Assembly (NCBI GenBank): GCA_017440665.1
Contig: JAFSGU010000066.1
Location: 1 to 41,897, forward strand
Length of the DNA stretch: 41,897 nucleotides
Direction: 5' to 3'
Source: Clostridia bacterium
Lineage (GTDB): Bacteria; Bacillota; Clostridia; Oscillospirales; CAG-272
Of the stretch, positions 15,281 through 23,972 are shown piece after piece. The notes below the pieces were generated by a model. That model saw only the letters and a list, made by a program, of their open reading frames with translations, did not search any database and was not told the DNA's origin. Both the position numbers and the translations under genes were made by a program. Every line of letters begins with the position of its first letter. The stretch's first letter is position 1.

Positions 15281-15576
15281 GCAAACTGACCTCCGTATGT
15301 TTCCATACGGAGGTCAGACTACTGACAAACCCTGTATTCTATCGCAGGGTTTATCAAATTACACAAAGTTTAAACTGTTAGTAAAAGGGGATGCGCGGCG
15401 TGCGCGCCGCTTTTTGGACGAATAGGGGAATTTCGCCCTCTGCGGAGGGCGATTTAAGGCGCTGCCTTAAAAAACCGCGACCTTTCGAGAAAGGTCGATC
15501 AAAGCTTTTCGTCATTATGACAGTGACCATTACATTGTCAGCAAACTGACCTCCGTATGTTTCCATACGGAGGTCA
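15281..15576. repeat. Hairpin cluster bounded by two identical 36-bp direct repeats
   Basis: A 36-base sequence beginning GCAAACTGACCTCC occurs at 15281-15316 and again, base for base, at 15541-15576. Each copy holds a perfect 13-base-pair hairpin with a TTTC loop. Between them are hairpins with arms GCGGCG/CGCCGC (15395-15410, followed by TTTTT), CGCCCTC/GAGGGCG (about 15435-15452), AAGGC/GCCTT and CGACCTTT/AAAGGTCG (about 15478-15497). The region separates two convergent genes and can end transcription from both, but is far more elaborate than needed for that. Confidence 0.75.
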
Positions 15577-15581
15577 AAGTT

Positions 15582-16802
15582 TTATTCAAGAATACGGATA
15601 ACGGACTCTACGTTACCGATGCTTTCTCTGATGGAATTAAGCTCGTCAAGACCCATCTTGCCGCAAACGTATTCGCATACACCCTCGGGTGAGCCTTCAA
15701 GCTTCTTTACACTGTCAAACAGATGTGTGAGAGTCTCGCATGTATCCGCACATGAGTCACATCTTACGCGGATGTAGTAATTAAACGGAACCTTTCCGAA
15801 GGGCACTACACTTCCCTCTGCCTTTTCGAATACGTGCTGCTTTTCAGCATCAGCCGCACCTGAGAGAATTGCAACAATATCTGCAAGAACTGCACCCGCT
15901 GTGGGATAACGTCCCGCGCCTCTGCCGTAGAACATTACGTCGCCCGTAATATCACATGTAACGGAGATCGCGTTGTACACGTCGTTTACCGCTGAAAGCG
16001 CGTTGGATGCGCCCACGATCTGGGGACATACGTATACGCTGATACCGTCCTCACACGCCTTATACGTACCGATAAGCTTAATGGATGCGCCCATACGAGC
16101 AGCCGCGTCGATATCTGCGGGAGTGATGTTTCTGATAGTCTCTGCATATACGTCTGCCTTATCAACAAGCTTACCTGTAGAAAGTGCTGTAAGGATCATG
16201 ATCTTTCTCATGGCGTCGATTCCGTCAACGTCTGCGGAAGGGTCACGCTCTGCGTAACCGAGTGCCTGCGCCTCAGCGAGAACGTCAGCAAACTCACGTC
16301 CCTCGAACTTCATCTTGGAAAGGATAAAGTTTGTAGTACCGTTGAGGATACCGCTTACGGACACGATCTTCTCCTGAGAGAGAGAAGTAGCAAAGGGTCT
16401 GAGGCAAGGAATACCGCCGCCAACGCTTGCCTCGAAGAGATAGTTTACGCCGTTTTTGCGAGCAGTCTCAAGAAGCTTGTCACCATATGTGGCAACAACC
16501 TCCTTATTAGAAGTTACAACGCTGATACCGTGCTCCATAGCCGCAACGGAAAACTCAAACGCGGGATGAGCGCCGCCCATAGTCTCGGCAACTACCTCGA
16601 TCTCAGGGTCCTCGATAATGGGCTTGATATCGTGTACTACTCTGTCACCGTAGGGAGAATCGGGGAAATCTCTCAGGTCAAGGATATACTTGACGTTGAT
16701 CTCGTCGTCAATAAGATTCTTTATACCTTCACGGCAGGATTCGATCACGTCGGGAAGACCTCCGCCTACGATTCCGAAACCGAAAATTGCTATATGCTTC
16801 AT
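15582..16802 (-). CDS. hom: Homoserine dehydrogenase
   Basis: This 406-residue enzyme reduces aspartate semialdehyde to homoserine with NAD(P)H, the branch point to threonine and methionine. The nucleotide-binding loop is GFGIVGGG near residue 8, followed by ETMGGAHPAFEF and VVTSNKEVVATYG (the catalytic lysine region), then the signature SGILNGTTNFIL near 152 and AYAERDPSADVDGIDA near 177. The last 70 residues form a short ACT-like domain (YYIRVRCD...), suggesting feedback control by an amino acid. GAGGT lies before the ATG. It follows an aldo/keto reductase gene by 13 bases and is probably transcribed with it. Confidence 0.95.
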   Translation of the reverse strand: MKHIAIFGFGIVGGGLPDVIESCREGIKNLIDDEINVKYILDLRDFPDSPYGDRVVHDIKPIIEDPEIEVVAETMGGAHPAFEFSVAAMEHGISVVTSNKEVVATYGDKLLETARKNGVNYLFEASVGGGIPCLRPFATSLSQEKIVSVSGILNGTTNFILSKMKFEGREFADVLAEAQALGYAERDPSADVDGIDAMRKIMILTALSTGKLVDKADVYAETIRNITPADIDAAARMGASIKLIGTYKACEDGISVYVCPQIVGASNALSAVNDVYNAISVTCDITGDVMFYGRGAGRYPTAGAVLADIVAILSGAADAEKQHVFEKAEGSVVPFGKVPFNYYIRVRCDSCADTCETLTHLFDSVKKLEGSPEGVCEYVCGKMGLDELNSIRESIGNVESVIRILE

Positions 16803-16815
16803 ATCATTTTACCTC

Positions 16816-17937
16816 TTACTTTTTCTCAAAATACTTTGCAACGTCTTTAAGATGCTCTCTTATCTTCAGATGCTGAGGACATGCCTCCTCACAAAGACCG
16901 CACTCGATACATTCGGACGCCTTACCGAAATTCTCCGCAATGTTGAAATAATATCCCTCATTGGAGGAGAAACCGCAAAAGCCAAGGAGTTTTTCCGTAT
17001 TATAAAGGGTGAAATACTTGGGGATGGCGATCTTCATGGGGCATCCGTCAACACAGTATCCGCATGCCGTACAGGGGATCTCTACCGCATCGCGGATTAC
17101 CTTTACAGCGGAATCGATCACCTTATATTCACTCTCTGTAAGAGGAGTGAAGTCCTTCATATATCCCATGTTATCACGGAGCTGCTCCAGATTCGACATA
17201 CCGCTGAGCACTACCATAACTTCGGGAAGACTTGCGGCAAACTTTATCGCCCATGATGCAACGGATGCGTCGGGAGCGTATTCTTTAAACAGCTTTTCCG
17301 CATCTTCGGGAACGTTTGCAAGAGTTCCGCCCTTGACAGGCTCCATTACGATGACCTTCTTGCCGTGGCGAACAGCGCATTCGTAACAGCGTCTTGACTG
17401 AACGCCTTCATCCTCCCAGTCAAGGTAATTGATCTGGAGCTGAACGAAATCCACGTAAGGATGCTCAGTAAGTATCCTGTCGAGAAGCTCTTCACCATCG
17501 TGGAAGGAGAAACCGATCTCGCGCACACGACCCTCATCCTTCAGCTTGGAAATAAAGTCAAAGGCACCAAGTCTCTGTACGGTCTGATCATAGTTCGATC
17601 CGTTGACGTCGTGGAGCATGTAGTAATCAAAATAGTCAACACAGCACTTTGTAAGCTGTTCCTCGAATATCCTCTGCATGTCAGCCTCTTCCTTCAGGAA
17701 CATGGTAGGAAGCTTATCCGCAAGGGTATAGGCGTCGCGGGGGAAATTCTTCACGAGAGTTCTGCCGACTACGTTCTCGCTGGTATAGGTATGATACATG
17801 TATGCTGTATCGAAATATGTAAATCCGTTACCGATAAATTCGCGCATCATCTGAAGAACCGCGACTTCGTCAACGGACTTGTTGACGTTAGGATCTGTTT
17901 TGGGAAGTCTCATAAGACCAAATCCAAGCTTTTTCAT
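16816..17937 (-). CDS. Aldo/keto reductase with two C-terminal [4Fe-4S] ferredoxin motifs
   Basis: Of 373 residues the first 270 or so form the TIM-barrel aldo/keto reductase. Its tetrad can be placed at D43, Y48, K75 and H109 (FDTAYMY, LADK, YMLHD). The C-terminal 90 residues carry two cluster motifs, CTACGYCVDGCP and CIECGLCEEACP. Such fused proteins are common in anaerobes and annotated as ferredoxin-containing oxidoreductases of unknown substrate. The ATG at 17937 is preferred, since GAGGT lies 6 bases before it; the GTG 12 bases upstream overlaps that site. It shares a promoter with hom, but a link to threonine or methionine synthesis is not established. Confidence 0.9.
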   Translation of the reverse strand: MKKLGFGLMRLPKTDPNVNKSVDEVAVLQMMREFIGNGFTYFDTAYMYHTYTSENVVGRTLVKNFPRDAYTLADKLPTMFLKEEADMQRIFEEQLTKCCVDYFDYYMLHDVNGSNYDQTVQRLGAFDFISKLKDEGRVREIGFSFHDGEELLDRILTEHPYVDFVQLQINYLDWEDEGVQSRRCYECAVRHGKKVIVMEPVKGGTLANVPEDAEKLFKEYAPDASVASWAIKFAASLPEVMVVLSGMSNLEQLRDNMGYMKDFTPLTESEYKVIDSAVKVIRDAVEIPCTACGYCVDGCPMKIAIPKYFTLYNTEKLLGFCGFSSNEGYYFNIAENFGKASECIECGLCEEACPQHLKIREHLKDVAKYFEKK

Positions 17938-17993
17938 GGGGTACCTCACTTTGTATCGATCTTGTTATCCGTTCATGTAATACATTAACATAT

Positions 17994-18022
17994 ATTGTAC
18001 CATAAATATCGCCGATTGTCAA
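17994..18022 (-). promoter_or_regulatory. Sigma-A promoter of the aldo/keto reductase-hom operon
   Basis: On the minus strand TTGACA (18022-18017) and TACAAT (17999-17994) are 17 bases apart. The leader to the reductase start is about 50 bases. Confidence 0.7.
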
Positions 18023-18155
18023 AACAATACGCGAAATATTTCAAACTATTTTTGTGTTTTTCGGTAATAGACACATCTCACCTCTCATAGAATTAACCAA
18101 ACGGGACAGAAAGAGAGGAATGCGGCACGTCCGCTACAAAGGAATGATCACAAAA

Positions 18156-19103
18156 ATGACGGAACTTGCTTATATGCCTGAGGGGTATCTGTTAAAAAGC
18201 GAGCAGAATACTTACTATACGTCGGACATCCATCGACTGGAACGGGCTAAAAATATGGGACTGACTCTTGAGGGTACTGCCACAAAATGTGACAGCGGAA
18301 GCATGGAGCTGACTGTTGAGGTGGGACCGTTCAGGGGAATAATACAGAGGGATGAAGCAGTATGGTCAAGAGACGGCTCCGAGATACGGGACATCGCCAT
18401 AATATCCCGTGTGGGAAAGCCTACGTCCTTCAAGATAATCGATATAAAATCAGGCGAGGACGGTGAGCCTTTACTTATACTTTCGCGAAAAGAAGCACAG
18501 ATGGAATGTGAAAGCGAATATGTATCAAAGCTCTCGCCCGGTGATATCATCCCCGGCACTGTCACCCATCTTGAGCCCTTCGGAGCCTTCGTTGACATAG
18601 GCTGCGGTATTATTTCTTTACTGACTATCGATGCCATTTCCGTTTCCCGTATATCGCATCCGAGGGACAGATTTAAATGCGGCGACTGTATAAATTGCGT
18701 TGTGAGAAGCGTTGACCGTGACAGCGGTCGGATATTCCTCAGTTGCCGGGAACTGCTCGGCACGTGGGAAGAAAACGTTTCAGATTTTTCGCCGTCTCAG
18801 ACCGTCACGGGAATCGTGCGCTCTATAGAAAGCTACGGCATATTTATCGAGCTTGCACCGAATTTGGCGGGGCTTGCCGAATACCGCGACGGGGTCGAAG
18901 TTGGTGACGTTTGCGCGGTGTACATAAAGAGTATCATTCCCGAAAGGATGAAGATAAAGCTGATTCTTATAAACAGCTCCAAGGGAGACTTTGAGCATAA
19001 GATGAAATACTACGTAGATACGGATACTGTACGTCACATCCCCTATTGGAGGTATTCCCCCGAAGGCTCGGTAAAGCTTATCGAAAGTGTTTTCGACAGA
19101 TAA
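18156..19103 (+). CDS. S1 domain RNA-binding protein
   Basis: The protein has about 316 residues and at least two S1 (OB-fold) domains: one from GDIIPGTVTHLEPFGAFVDIG to about FLSCRELLG, the next from QTVTGIVRSIESYGIFIELAP to about KLILINSS. An N-terminal part (TCKDSGS-like, with FRGIIQRDEAVW) looks like a weaker S1 module. It resembles ribosomal protein S1-like proteins of Clostridia that are separate from the main rpsA/ispH-linked gene. The start at 18156 is chosen because homologues begin near a YxPEG segment and AAAGGA lies 12 bases upstream; ATG codons at 18120 and 18144 are also possible. A terminator follows immediately. RNA targets are unknown. Confidence 0.8.
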   Translation: MTELAYMPEGYLLKSEQNTYYTSDIHRLERAKNMGLTLEGTATKCDSGSMELTVEVGPFRGIIQRDEAVWSRDGSEIRDIAIISRVGKPTSFKIIDIKSGEDGEPLLILSRKEAQMECESEYVSKLSPGDIIPGTVTHLEPFGAFVDIGCGIISLLTIDAISVSRISHPRDRFKCGDCINCVVRSVDRDSGRIFLSCRELLGTWEENVSDFSPSQTVTGIVRSIESYGIFIELAPNLAGLAEYRDGVEVGDVCAVYIKSIIPERMKIKLILINSSKGDFEHKMKYYVDTDTVRHIPYWRYSPEGSVKLIESVFDR

Positions 19104-19116
19104 CAAACTACGACAA

Positions 19117-19150
19117 AAGCCTGCTGTCAAATGACAGCAGGCTTCCTTTT
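19117..19150. terminator. Bidirectional terminator between the S1 gene and the opp operon
   Basis: AAGCCTGCTGTCA (19117-19129) pairs with TGACAGCAGGCTT (19132-19144). T-rich tails lie on both sides, so it can end the S1 gene from the left and the opp operon from the right. Confidence 0.85.
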
Positions 19151-19347
19151 TACAGTGCACCGAACATCCACATAACGAGAAGTACCATACCTACAAGTAT
19201 CAGCGTTGCGGGAATGAAAAGCGTTATAAACGCGGCAATTATCATTGCAAATTTATCTTTCCACGTAACACCCGCTTCCTTGAATCGGTCGGAAAACTCC
19301 TTTTCACTTTCGGATGTCGACTTTTTCAGTTTCTTCCACCAAAGCAC
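19150..19347 (-). CDS. Small single-pass membrane protein at the end of the opp operon
   Basis: This 65-residue protein has a charged N-terminal half (KKLKKSTSESEKEFSDRFKE) and one long hydrophobic segment or hairpin at about 32-62 (FAMIIAAFITLFIPATLILV, then LLVMWMF). The likely start is GTG at 19347, with AAGGAG 8 bases before it. It follows oppF by 16 bases and ends at the shared terminator, so it is probably the last gene of the opp operon. It may be an accessory subunit of the transporter. No family was recognised. Confidence 0.7.
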   Translation of the reverse strand: MLWWKKLKKSTSESEKEFSDRFKEAGVTWKDKFAMIIAAFITLFIPATLILVGMVLLVMWMFGAL

Positions 19348-19363
19348 GGGAAATACTCCTTAA

Positions 19364-20974
19364 TTATTCCTCAGTTCCTCTGTTGCTTCTCTTTTCCATC
19401 TTGGGAAGCTTGAACAGGTAATTTCCATTCTCGTCGATCTTCTTTTCTGCGAAGTGACAAGCTACGAAGTGACCGGGTTCAACCTCAGTAAGCGGAGGGG
19501 GAACGCGGGAACACTTGTCACATGCCATGTAACAACGGGGGTGGAACTTACATCCTGACGGAGGTCTGATGGGGCTGGGGATGTTACCCTCAAGAAGGAT
19601 CCTCTCCTTATTGAGAGCATCAATATCGGTAGTGGGAATAGAGGAAAGGAGCGCTACGGTGTAAGGATGACGGGGATCGTCAAATACCGTTGCGGCATCA
19701 GCAAGCTCAACGATGTTACCCAGATACATAACGCAGATTCTGTCGGAGATGTATCTTACGACGGAAAGGTCGTGGGAAATGAACATGTACGTGAGGTTTT
19801 CCTTTTCCTTCAGCTCCTGAAGAAGGTTGATGATCTGTGACTGAATGGATACGTCAAGGGCGGATACGCACTCGTCACAAACTACGAACTTAGGCTTAAC
19901 GGCAAGAGCACGGGCGATGGAGATACGCTGACGCTGACCACCTGAGAACTGGTGAGGATATCTGTGGAGCATGTACTCCTGAAGTCCGCACTCAAGGACT
20001 GTATTGGTGATGTGCTCTCTCATCTTGGGTGAGCCGGGCTTGTAGAACTTATGAGTTACAAGACCTTCTTCAATGATCTGACCGATGGTGAATCTGGGGT
20101 TAAGGCTTGAGTAGGGGTCCTGGAAGATGATCTGGAGATCACGGCGAAGGCCGCGCATCTCGGAGTACTTCAGTCTGGACAGGTCGATACCTGTATCTCT
20201 CATCGCCTCATACTTCGCAAATTCGGGATCGGACATATACTTGGCACGAAGATCGTCAAGAAGACGCTGAAGCTCATCAGCTTCTCTGTCGCACTTGGCA
20301 ATTTCTGCCTCGTATGTCTTTTTCTTTGCGGTAAGCTTTGCTACCTTTCCATCAAGCTTAGCTCTTTCGTCACCCTCAAGAGAGGAAATGTGCTCAAGCT
20401 CAACAAGAATGGGACGAAGCTTTGCTTCTACAGCGTTTCTCGCCTCATCCTGACAGAAAAGCTTCAGGATAAGGTCGCGTCCTACGTTATTGTTATCCTT
20501 TACGTAGAAACCGCCGAGGAGCTTAACGATATGATTAAGGCAGGTCTGCTCTTCACAGAGTGCCAGGTTTCTGTCCTGGAGCAGATAGAAATCCGCTTTA
20601 TCTTCACCGCCGACAGCCTCAACCTTAGCCTCAAGGTCACGCGCCTTAGCGCTTGCCTTTCTGAGTCTGTTCTTGTATCTGTCAAGGTGAACAAGAGTAT
20701 CCTTAACGTATTTGGGAGTCAGCTTGTCAAGGGTTGTGCCGTAGTACATGGTAGTACCTGCGGTCTGAGGATAAAGCTGAAGAAGAGTACGTCCGAGAGT
20801 AGACTTACCGCATCCGGACTCACCAACGATACCGATGGTCTCACCCTCATAAATATCGATAGTAATATCCTCGTTAGCGCGAACGTAAAGCTGCTGCTTC
20901 TGGAAGATAGACGACTTCGCAACGGGGAAATACTTCTTAAGATTAGTTATTGACAGTAATTTCTTTGTGGGCAT
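19364..20974 (-). CDS. oppF: OppF-type peptide ABC transporter ATPase with a large internal insertion
   Basis: The 536 residues exceed the usual 310-330 of OppF. Walker A GESGCGKSTL is at 51-60 and the Q-loop FQDPYSSLNP at 284-293, about 180 residues further apart than usual. Residues about 82-262 are inserted and charged, with heptad-like coiled-coil stretches (for example 203-247) and a middle part 128-182. The signature FSGGQRQR is at 343-350, Walker B VVCDECVSALD near 364-374 (C in place of the common P) and switch histidine FISHDL. The C-terminal cysteine cluster (CKFHPRCYMACDKC) is present as in the family. The start at 20974, 8 bases after GGAGAG, overlaps oppD by 32 bases. It powers peptide uptake with OppD. 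Confidence 0.9.
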   Translation of the reverse strand: MPTKKLLSITNLKKYFPVAKSSIFQKQQLYVRANEDITIDIYEGETIGIVGESGCGKSTLGRTLLQLYPQTAGTTMYYGTTLDKLTPKYVKDTLVHLDRYKNRLRKASAKARDLEAKVEAVGGEDKADFYLLQDRNLALCEEQTCLNHIVKLLGGFYVKDNNNVGRDLILKLFCQDEARNAVEAKLRPILVELEHISSLEGDERAKLDGKVAKLTAKKKTYEAEIAKCDREADELQRLLDDLRAKYMSDPEFAKYEAMRDTGIDLSRLKYSEMRGLRRDLQIIFQDPYSSLNPRFTIGQIIEEGLVTHKFYKPGSPKMREHITNTVLECGLQEYMLHRYPHQFSGGQRQRISIARALAVKPKFVVCDECVSALDVSIQSQIINLLQELKEKENLTYMFISHDLSVVRYISDRICVMYLGNIVELADAATVFDDPRHPYTVALLSSIPTTDIDALNKERILLEGNIPSPIRPPSGCKFHPRCYMACDKCSRVPPPLTEVEPGHFVACHFAEKKIDENGNYLFKLPKMEKRSNRGTEE

Positions 20975-21956
20975 TGGAAAGTCTCTCCTCCTTGTTGGGA
21001 TAAAAACATCTGATCTTCTGACCGCCGCCAACGTCTGTCAGCTTAGGCTCTTCATCGATACACTTCTGTGTGCAGTACTTACATCTGGGCGCGAACTTAC
21101 AACCCTTGGGAAGGTTGAGAGGATGAGGAACTACTCCGGGGATGGGCTCGAGCTTACCTGTAATATTATCAATACGGGGGATGGAGTACATAAGGCCTTC
21201 GGTGTAGGGGTGGCTCATCTTGGAATCGGTAAAGATCATCTTAGCTCCCGCCTGCTCAACAACCTGTCCGCAGTACATAACTACAACGTCGTCTGCCATC
21301 TCGTTGATAACTCCAAGGTCGTGAGTAATGAAGAGGATACTTGTTCCCTTCTCACGCTGAAGGTCGTTCATAAGACGGAGGATCTGCGCCTGAATGGTAA
21401 CGTCAAGAGCTGTGGTAGGCTCGTCAGCGATAAGGATCTTAGGCTTACAAGCAAGCGCCATAGCGATCATAACTCGCTGACGCATACCGCCTGAGAGCTG
21501 ATGAGGATACTGTTTGATAACAGCCTCGGGATTGGGGATCTGTACGTCGTAGAGCATCTTGAGTGCTTCAGCTCTCGCCTGCTTCTTGTTCATACCCTGG
21601 TGGATGATGAAGGGCTCGCTGAGCTGACGCTCTACGGAGAATACGGGGTTAAGTGACGTCATCGGCTCCTGGAAGATTACGGAGATCGCGTTTCCGCGGA
21701 GCTCGTACATCTCGTCCATGGGAAGCTTGGTAAGCTCTCTGCCCTCGAAGTAGACTTCACCATCGGCAATGTAGCCGTTGGAGTCGAGAAGGCGGAGGAT
21801 ACTCATAGCGGACACGGACTTACCTGAACCGGACTCACCAACGATACCGATGGTCTTGCCGGGTTCAAGAGAATAGGAGACGTCGTTTACGGCACGTACA
21901 GTGCCTTTTTTCGTTCTGAAATGTGTATGCAGATTTTTAACTTCAAGTAACGGCAT
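20943..21956 (-). CDS. oppD: OppD-type peptide ABC transporter ATPase
   Basis: This 337-residue ATPase is of normal length. It shows LHTHFRTKKGTVRAVNDVSY, Walker A GESGSGKSVS near residue 38, the Q-loop IFQEPMTSLNP near 93, signature LSGGMRQR near 158, Walker B ILIADEPTTALD near 178, and switch histidine FITHDLGV. The C-terminal domain has CKFAPRCKYCTQKC, cysteines that can bind an iron-sulfur cluster in some family members. AAGGAG precedes the ATG and oppC ends 12 bases upstream. It forms the ATPase pair with OppF. Confidence 0.95.
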   Translation of the reverse strand: MPLLEVKNLHTHFRTKKGTVRAVNDVSYSLEPGKTIGIVGESGSGKSVSAMSILRLLDSNGYIADGEVYFEGRELTKLPMDEMYELRGNAISVIFQEPMTSLNPVFSVERQLSEPFIIHQGMNKKQARAEALKMLYDVQIPNPEAVIKQYPHQLSGGMRQRVMIAMALACKPKILIADEPTTALDVTIQAQILRLMNDLQREKGTSILFITHDLGVINEMADDVVVMYCGQVVEQAGAKMIFTDSKMSHPYTEGLMYSIPRIDNITGKLEPIPGVVPHPLNLPKGCKFAPRCKYCTQKCIDEEPKLTDVGGGQKIRCFYPNKEERLSNAHKEITVNN

Positions 21957-21968
21957 TATATCGTCTCC

Positions 21969-23957
21969 TTATCTTTCAGAGTTACCCTTGGGGTCCATTA
22001 CGTCGCGGAGGGTATCACCGACAACGTTGATACAAATAGTAGTGATCGCGAGGAATATCGCCGGGAAGAGCCACTGCCACCAGAAGTTGGAGATAATGGT
22101 GAAGTTGTTAGCTCCGTTAAGCATATTACCCCATGTCGGTCTGGGAGGTGTTACACCGAAACCGAGGTATGACAGAGATGACTCGGTAAGCATACAGCCT
22201 GCAAAGTCAAGTGTCAGAGTTACGAGAATTACGGAAATTACGTTGGGAAGGATGTGCTTGAACGCGATCTTTGACTCCTTAACACCCATAGCCTTTGCGG
22301 CAGTTACGTACTCTGCCTCACGGGCAACAAGGACCTGACCTCTTACAAGTCTTGCAAGACCTGTCCATGTAAGAACACCGAGGATACACATGATAAGGAA
22401 TATCTTAGCATTCTCACTCCAGGGAAGGCTTCCCATGATAGCGGAAAGGATAAGTGCGAAAGGAAGGAAGGGGATCGCGGAGAAGATCTCGGTCACACGC
22501 ATGAGGAAGATATCCACAGCGCCGCCGAAATATCCGGATATACAGCCTACGATGATACCGATGATGGATGAGATGATTACGGCAACAGCACCGATGGTCA
22601 TAGTCATCTTACCGCCGTTGATGATACGCTGGAAGATGTCCTGACCGTCTCCGTTTGTACCGAAGATGTAGCCCTTAAGACCCCACTTGGTGATGATCTT
22701 ACCGTTTTCGTCTACTGCATAGTTCTGGAATCCTGTAGAAAGGATGTGATCGGCAGATTCTGCCTTACGGGGAACGTTGAGCTGACCCCAGGTATTATCG
22801 CCGCAGGAATAAACGTTTCCGAGATTTGTACGGATGATGTGGTGATGGTGACCGGAAGAAATGTCAACGACCTTTTCGCCGTCCTCGAAGTCACCCATGG
22901 AAACCTCGTTAAGAGAGTAGTCACCGGAGAAGCCGACTGTTCCGTCATCAAGGAGGAAAGCAACGTCCTTCTGAGCGGCACTGAGAGAAACGATCTTACG
23001 GTTACCGATGAACTCAAACATGCTTACAGTATCCTCGTCAAGGTCACCTCTGACCTTGGTATACATACCTCTCTGACCGGTAAAGATAGAGTTGGCATCT
23101 TCCTGAATACATACGACGAAGTTGAGTGTAAAGTCGATATCGATTATGGGAGTGGGATTAAGGCTTATAGTATCAAGGTTACTGTAGGAGTTTTTGTTAC
23201 CCCAAATGATCTTAGAGCCGTCCTTCATAAGGATGCACGATGCCTGATAACCGCACTCAAGCTCTTTGATATCGTCAACGTTTACTGTTGCACCGTTAGC
23301 GATATCCTCGGGCATACTGAGAATATTGGGATATGCAGTCTCATCAAAGTAGCCGTACTGACCAAGACGGTCGTTACCCCAGCCGTAAACGTGACCCTCA
23401 TCATCAATTGCGATGATATGGTCGTAGCCTGCAGCAAGATAGAGTATGTTTGCATTCTGAACAGCTTCGGGAATATCAGCTACGTCAATACCTGTTGTAC
23501 CGAGCTTTGTGTCGCCCCAAACCGCTACCTTACCGGAATTGGAAAGACCGACGGAAAAAGAGCCGTAGGAATCGACAGATTTGATATCGTTTGCAATGTC
23601 ATCAGGAATTGACATCATGCTGAGACCGGGACGGATATTCTTCTGAGTGGTCTCTTTATACGCGTCGTCATAGTTGGGCATGAAAAGAGGACCGACAAAT
23701 ACGAGAATGAACATTGCGATAACAACGCAGATAGCGAACATTGCGCCCTTATGAGCGACGAATCCGCGAAAGACCTGCATTGCGGGGCTGACGATCTCTT
23801 CAACGTCTGCCTGTCTTGCACGTTCAGCAGCAGATACGGGATCGAAATCCTCAAGCTCACGGGAGGAGCCGAAGAATAATCTCTTGAACCATCTGCCGAG
23901 GGTAGCAAAAAGACCGCGCTTCTTGGAGGAAGTTTCTTTATTATTCATTTTGCTCAT
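21969..23957 (-). CDS. oppC: OppC-type permease carrying an inserted RCC1-like beta-propeller
   Basis: The 662 residues are about twice the usual OppC length. Residues 1-72 are cytoplasmic and charged; 73-93 is the first membrane helix. Residues about 112-440 read as RCC1 repeats: GY-DHIIAIDDEGHVYGWGND-LGQYG is the clearest. Seven repeats can be counted, near 126, 170, 229, 270, 321, 362 and 403. From 450 the normal OppC core resumes with five helices and the EAA loop (AAKAMGVKESKIAFKHILPN). The propeller lies in the loop outside the membrane, where the binding protein docks. AGGAGG lies 8 bases before the ATG. Role of the propeller: unknown; docking, cell-surface contact or substrate capture are possible. 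Confidence 0.93.
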   Translation of the reverse strand: MSKMNNKETSSKKRGLFATLGRWFKRLFFGSSRELEDFDPVSAAERARQADVEEIVSPAMQVFRGFVAHKGAMFAICVVIAMFILVFVGPLFMPNYDDAYKETTQKNIRPGLSMMSIPDDIANDIKSVDSYGSFSVGLSNSGKVAVWGDTKLGTTGIDVADIPEAVQNANILYLAAGYDHIIAIDDEGHVYGWGNDRLGQYGYFDETAYPNILSMPEDIANGATVNVDDIKELECGYQASCILMKDGSKIIWGNKNSYSNLDTISLNPTPIIDIDFTLNFVVCIQEDANSIFTGQRGMYTKVRGDLDEDTVSMFEFIGNRKIVSLSAAQKDVAFLLDDGTVGFSGDYSLNEVSMGDFEDGEKVVDISSGHHHHIIRTNLGNVYSCGDNTWGQLNVPRKAESADHILSTGFQNYAVDENGKIITKWGLKGYIFGTNGDGQDIFQRIINGGKMTMTIGAVAVIISSIIGIIVGCISGYFGGAVDIFLMRVTEIFSAIPFLPFALILSAIMGSLPWSENAKIFLIMCILGVLTWTGLARLVRGQVLVAREAEYVTAAKAMGVKESKIAFKHILPNVISVILVTLTLDFAGCMLTESSLSYLGFGVTPPRPTWGNMLNGANNFTIISNFWWQWLFPAIFLAITTICINVVGDTLRDVMDPKGNSER

Positions 23958-23972
23958 TTTCAATTCCTCCTA

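Noticed and set aside
15281..15576. Possible CRISPR array because of the identical 36-bp repeats
   Set aside because: Only two copies, 224 bases between them, each a perfect hairpin, and no cas genes in the window.
22746..23612. 288-codon plus-strand frame opposite oppC
   Set aside because: It is a shadow of the propeller-coding part of oppC, which has clear RCC1 repeats, a ribosome binding site and operon context.
21969..23957. Possible misassembly or fusion of two genes in oppC
   Set aside because: The frame is unbroken, the insertion sits precisely in an outer loop and ends cleanly before the permease core, and codon use does not change; a true insertion is more likely.
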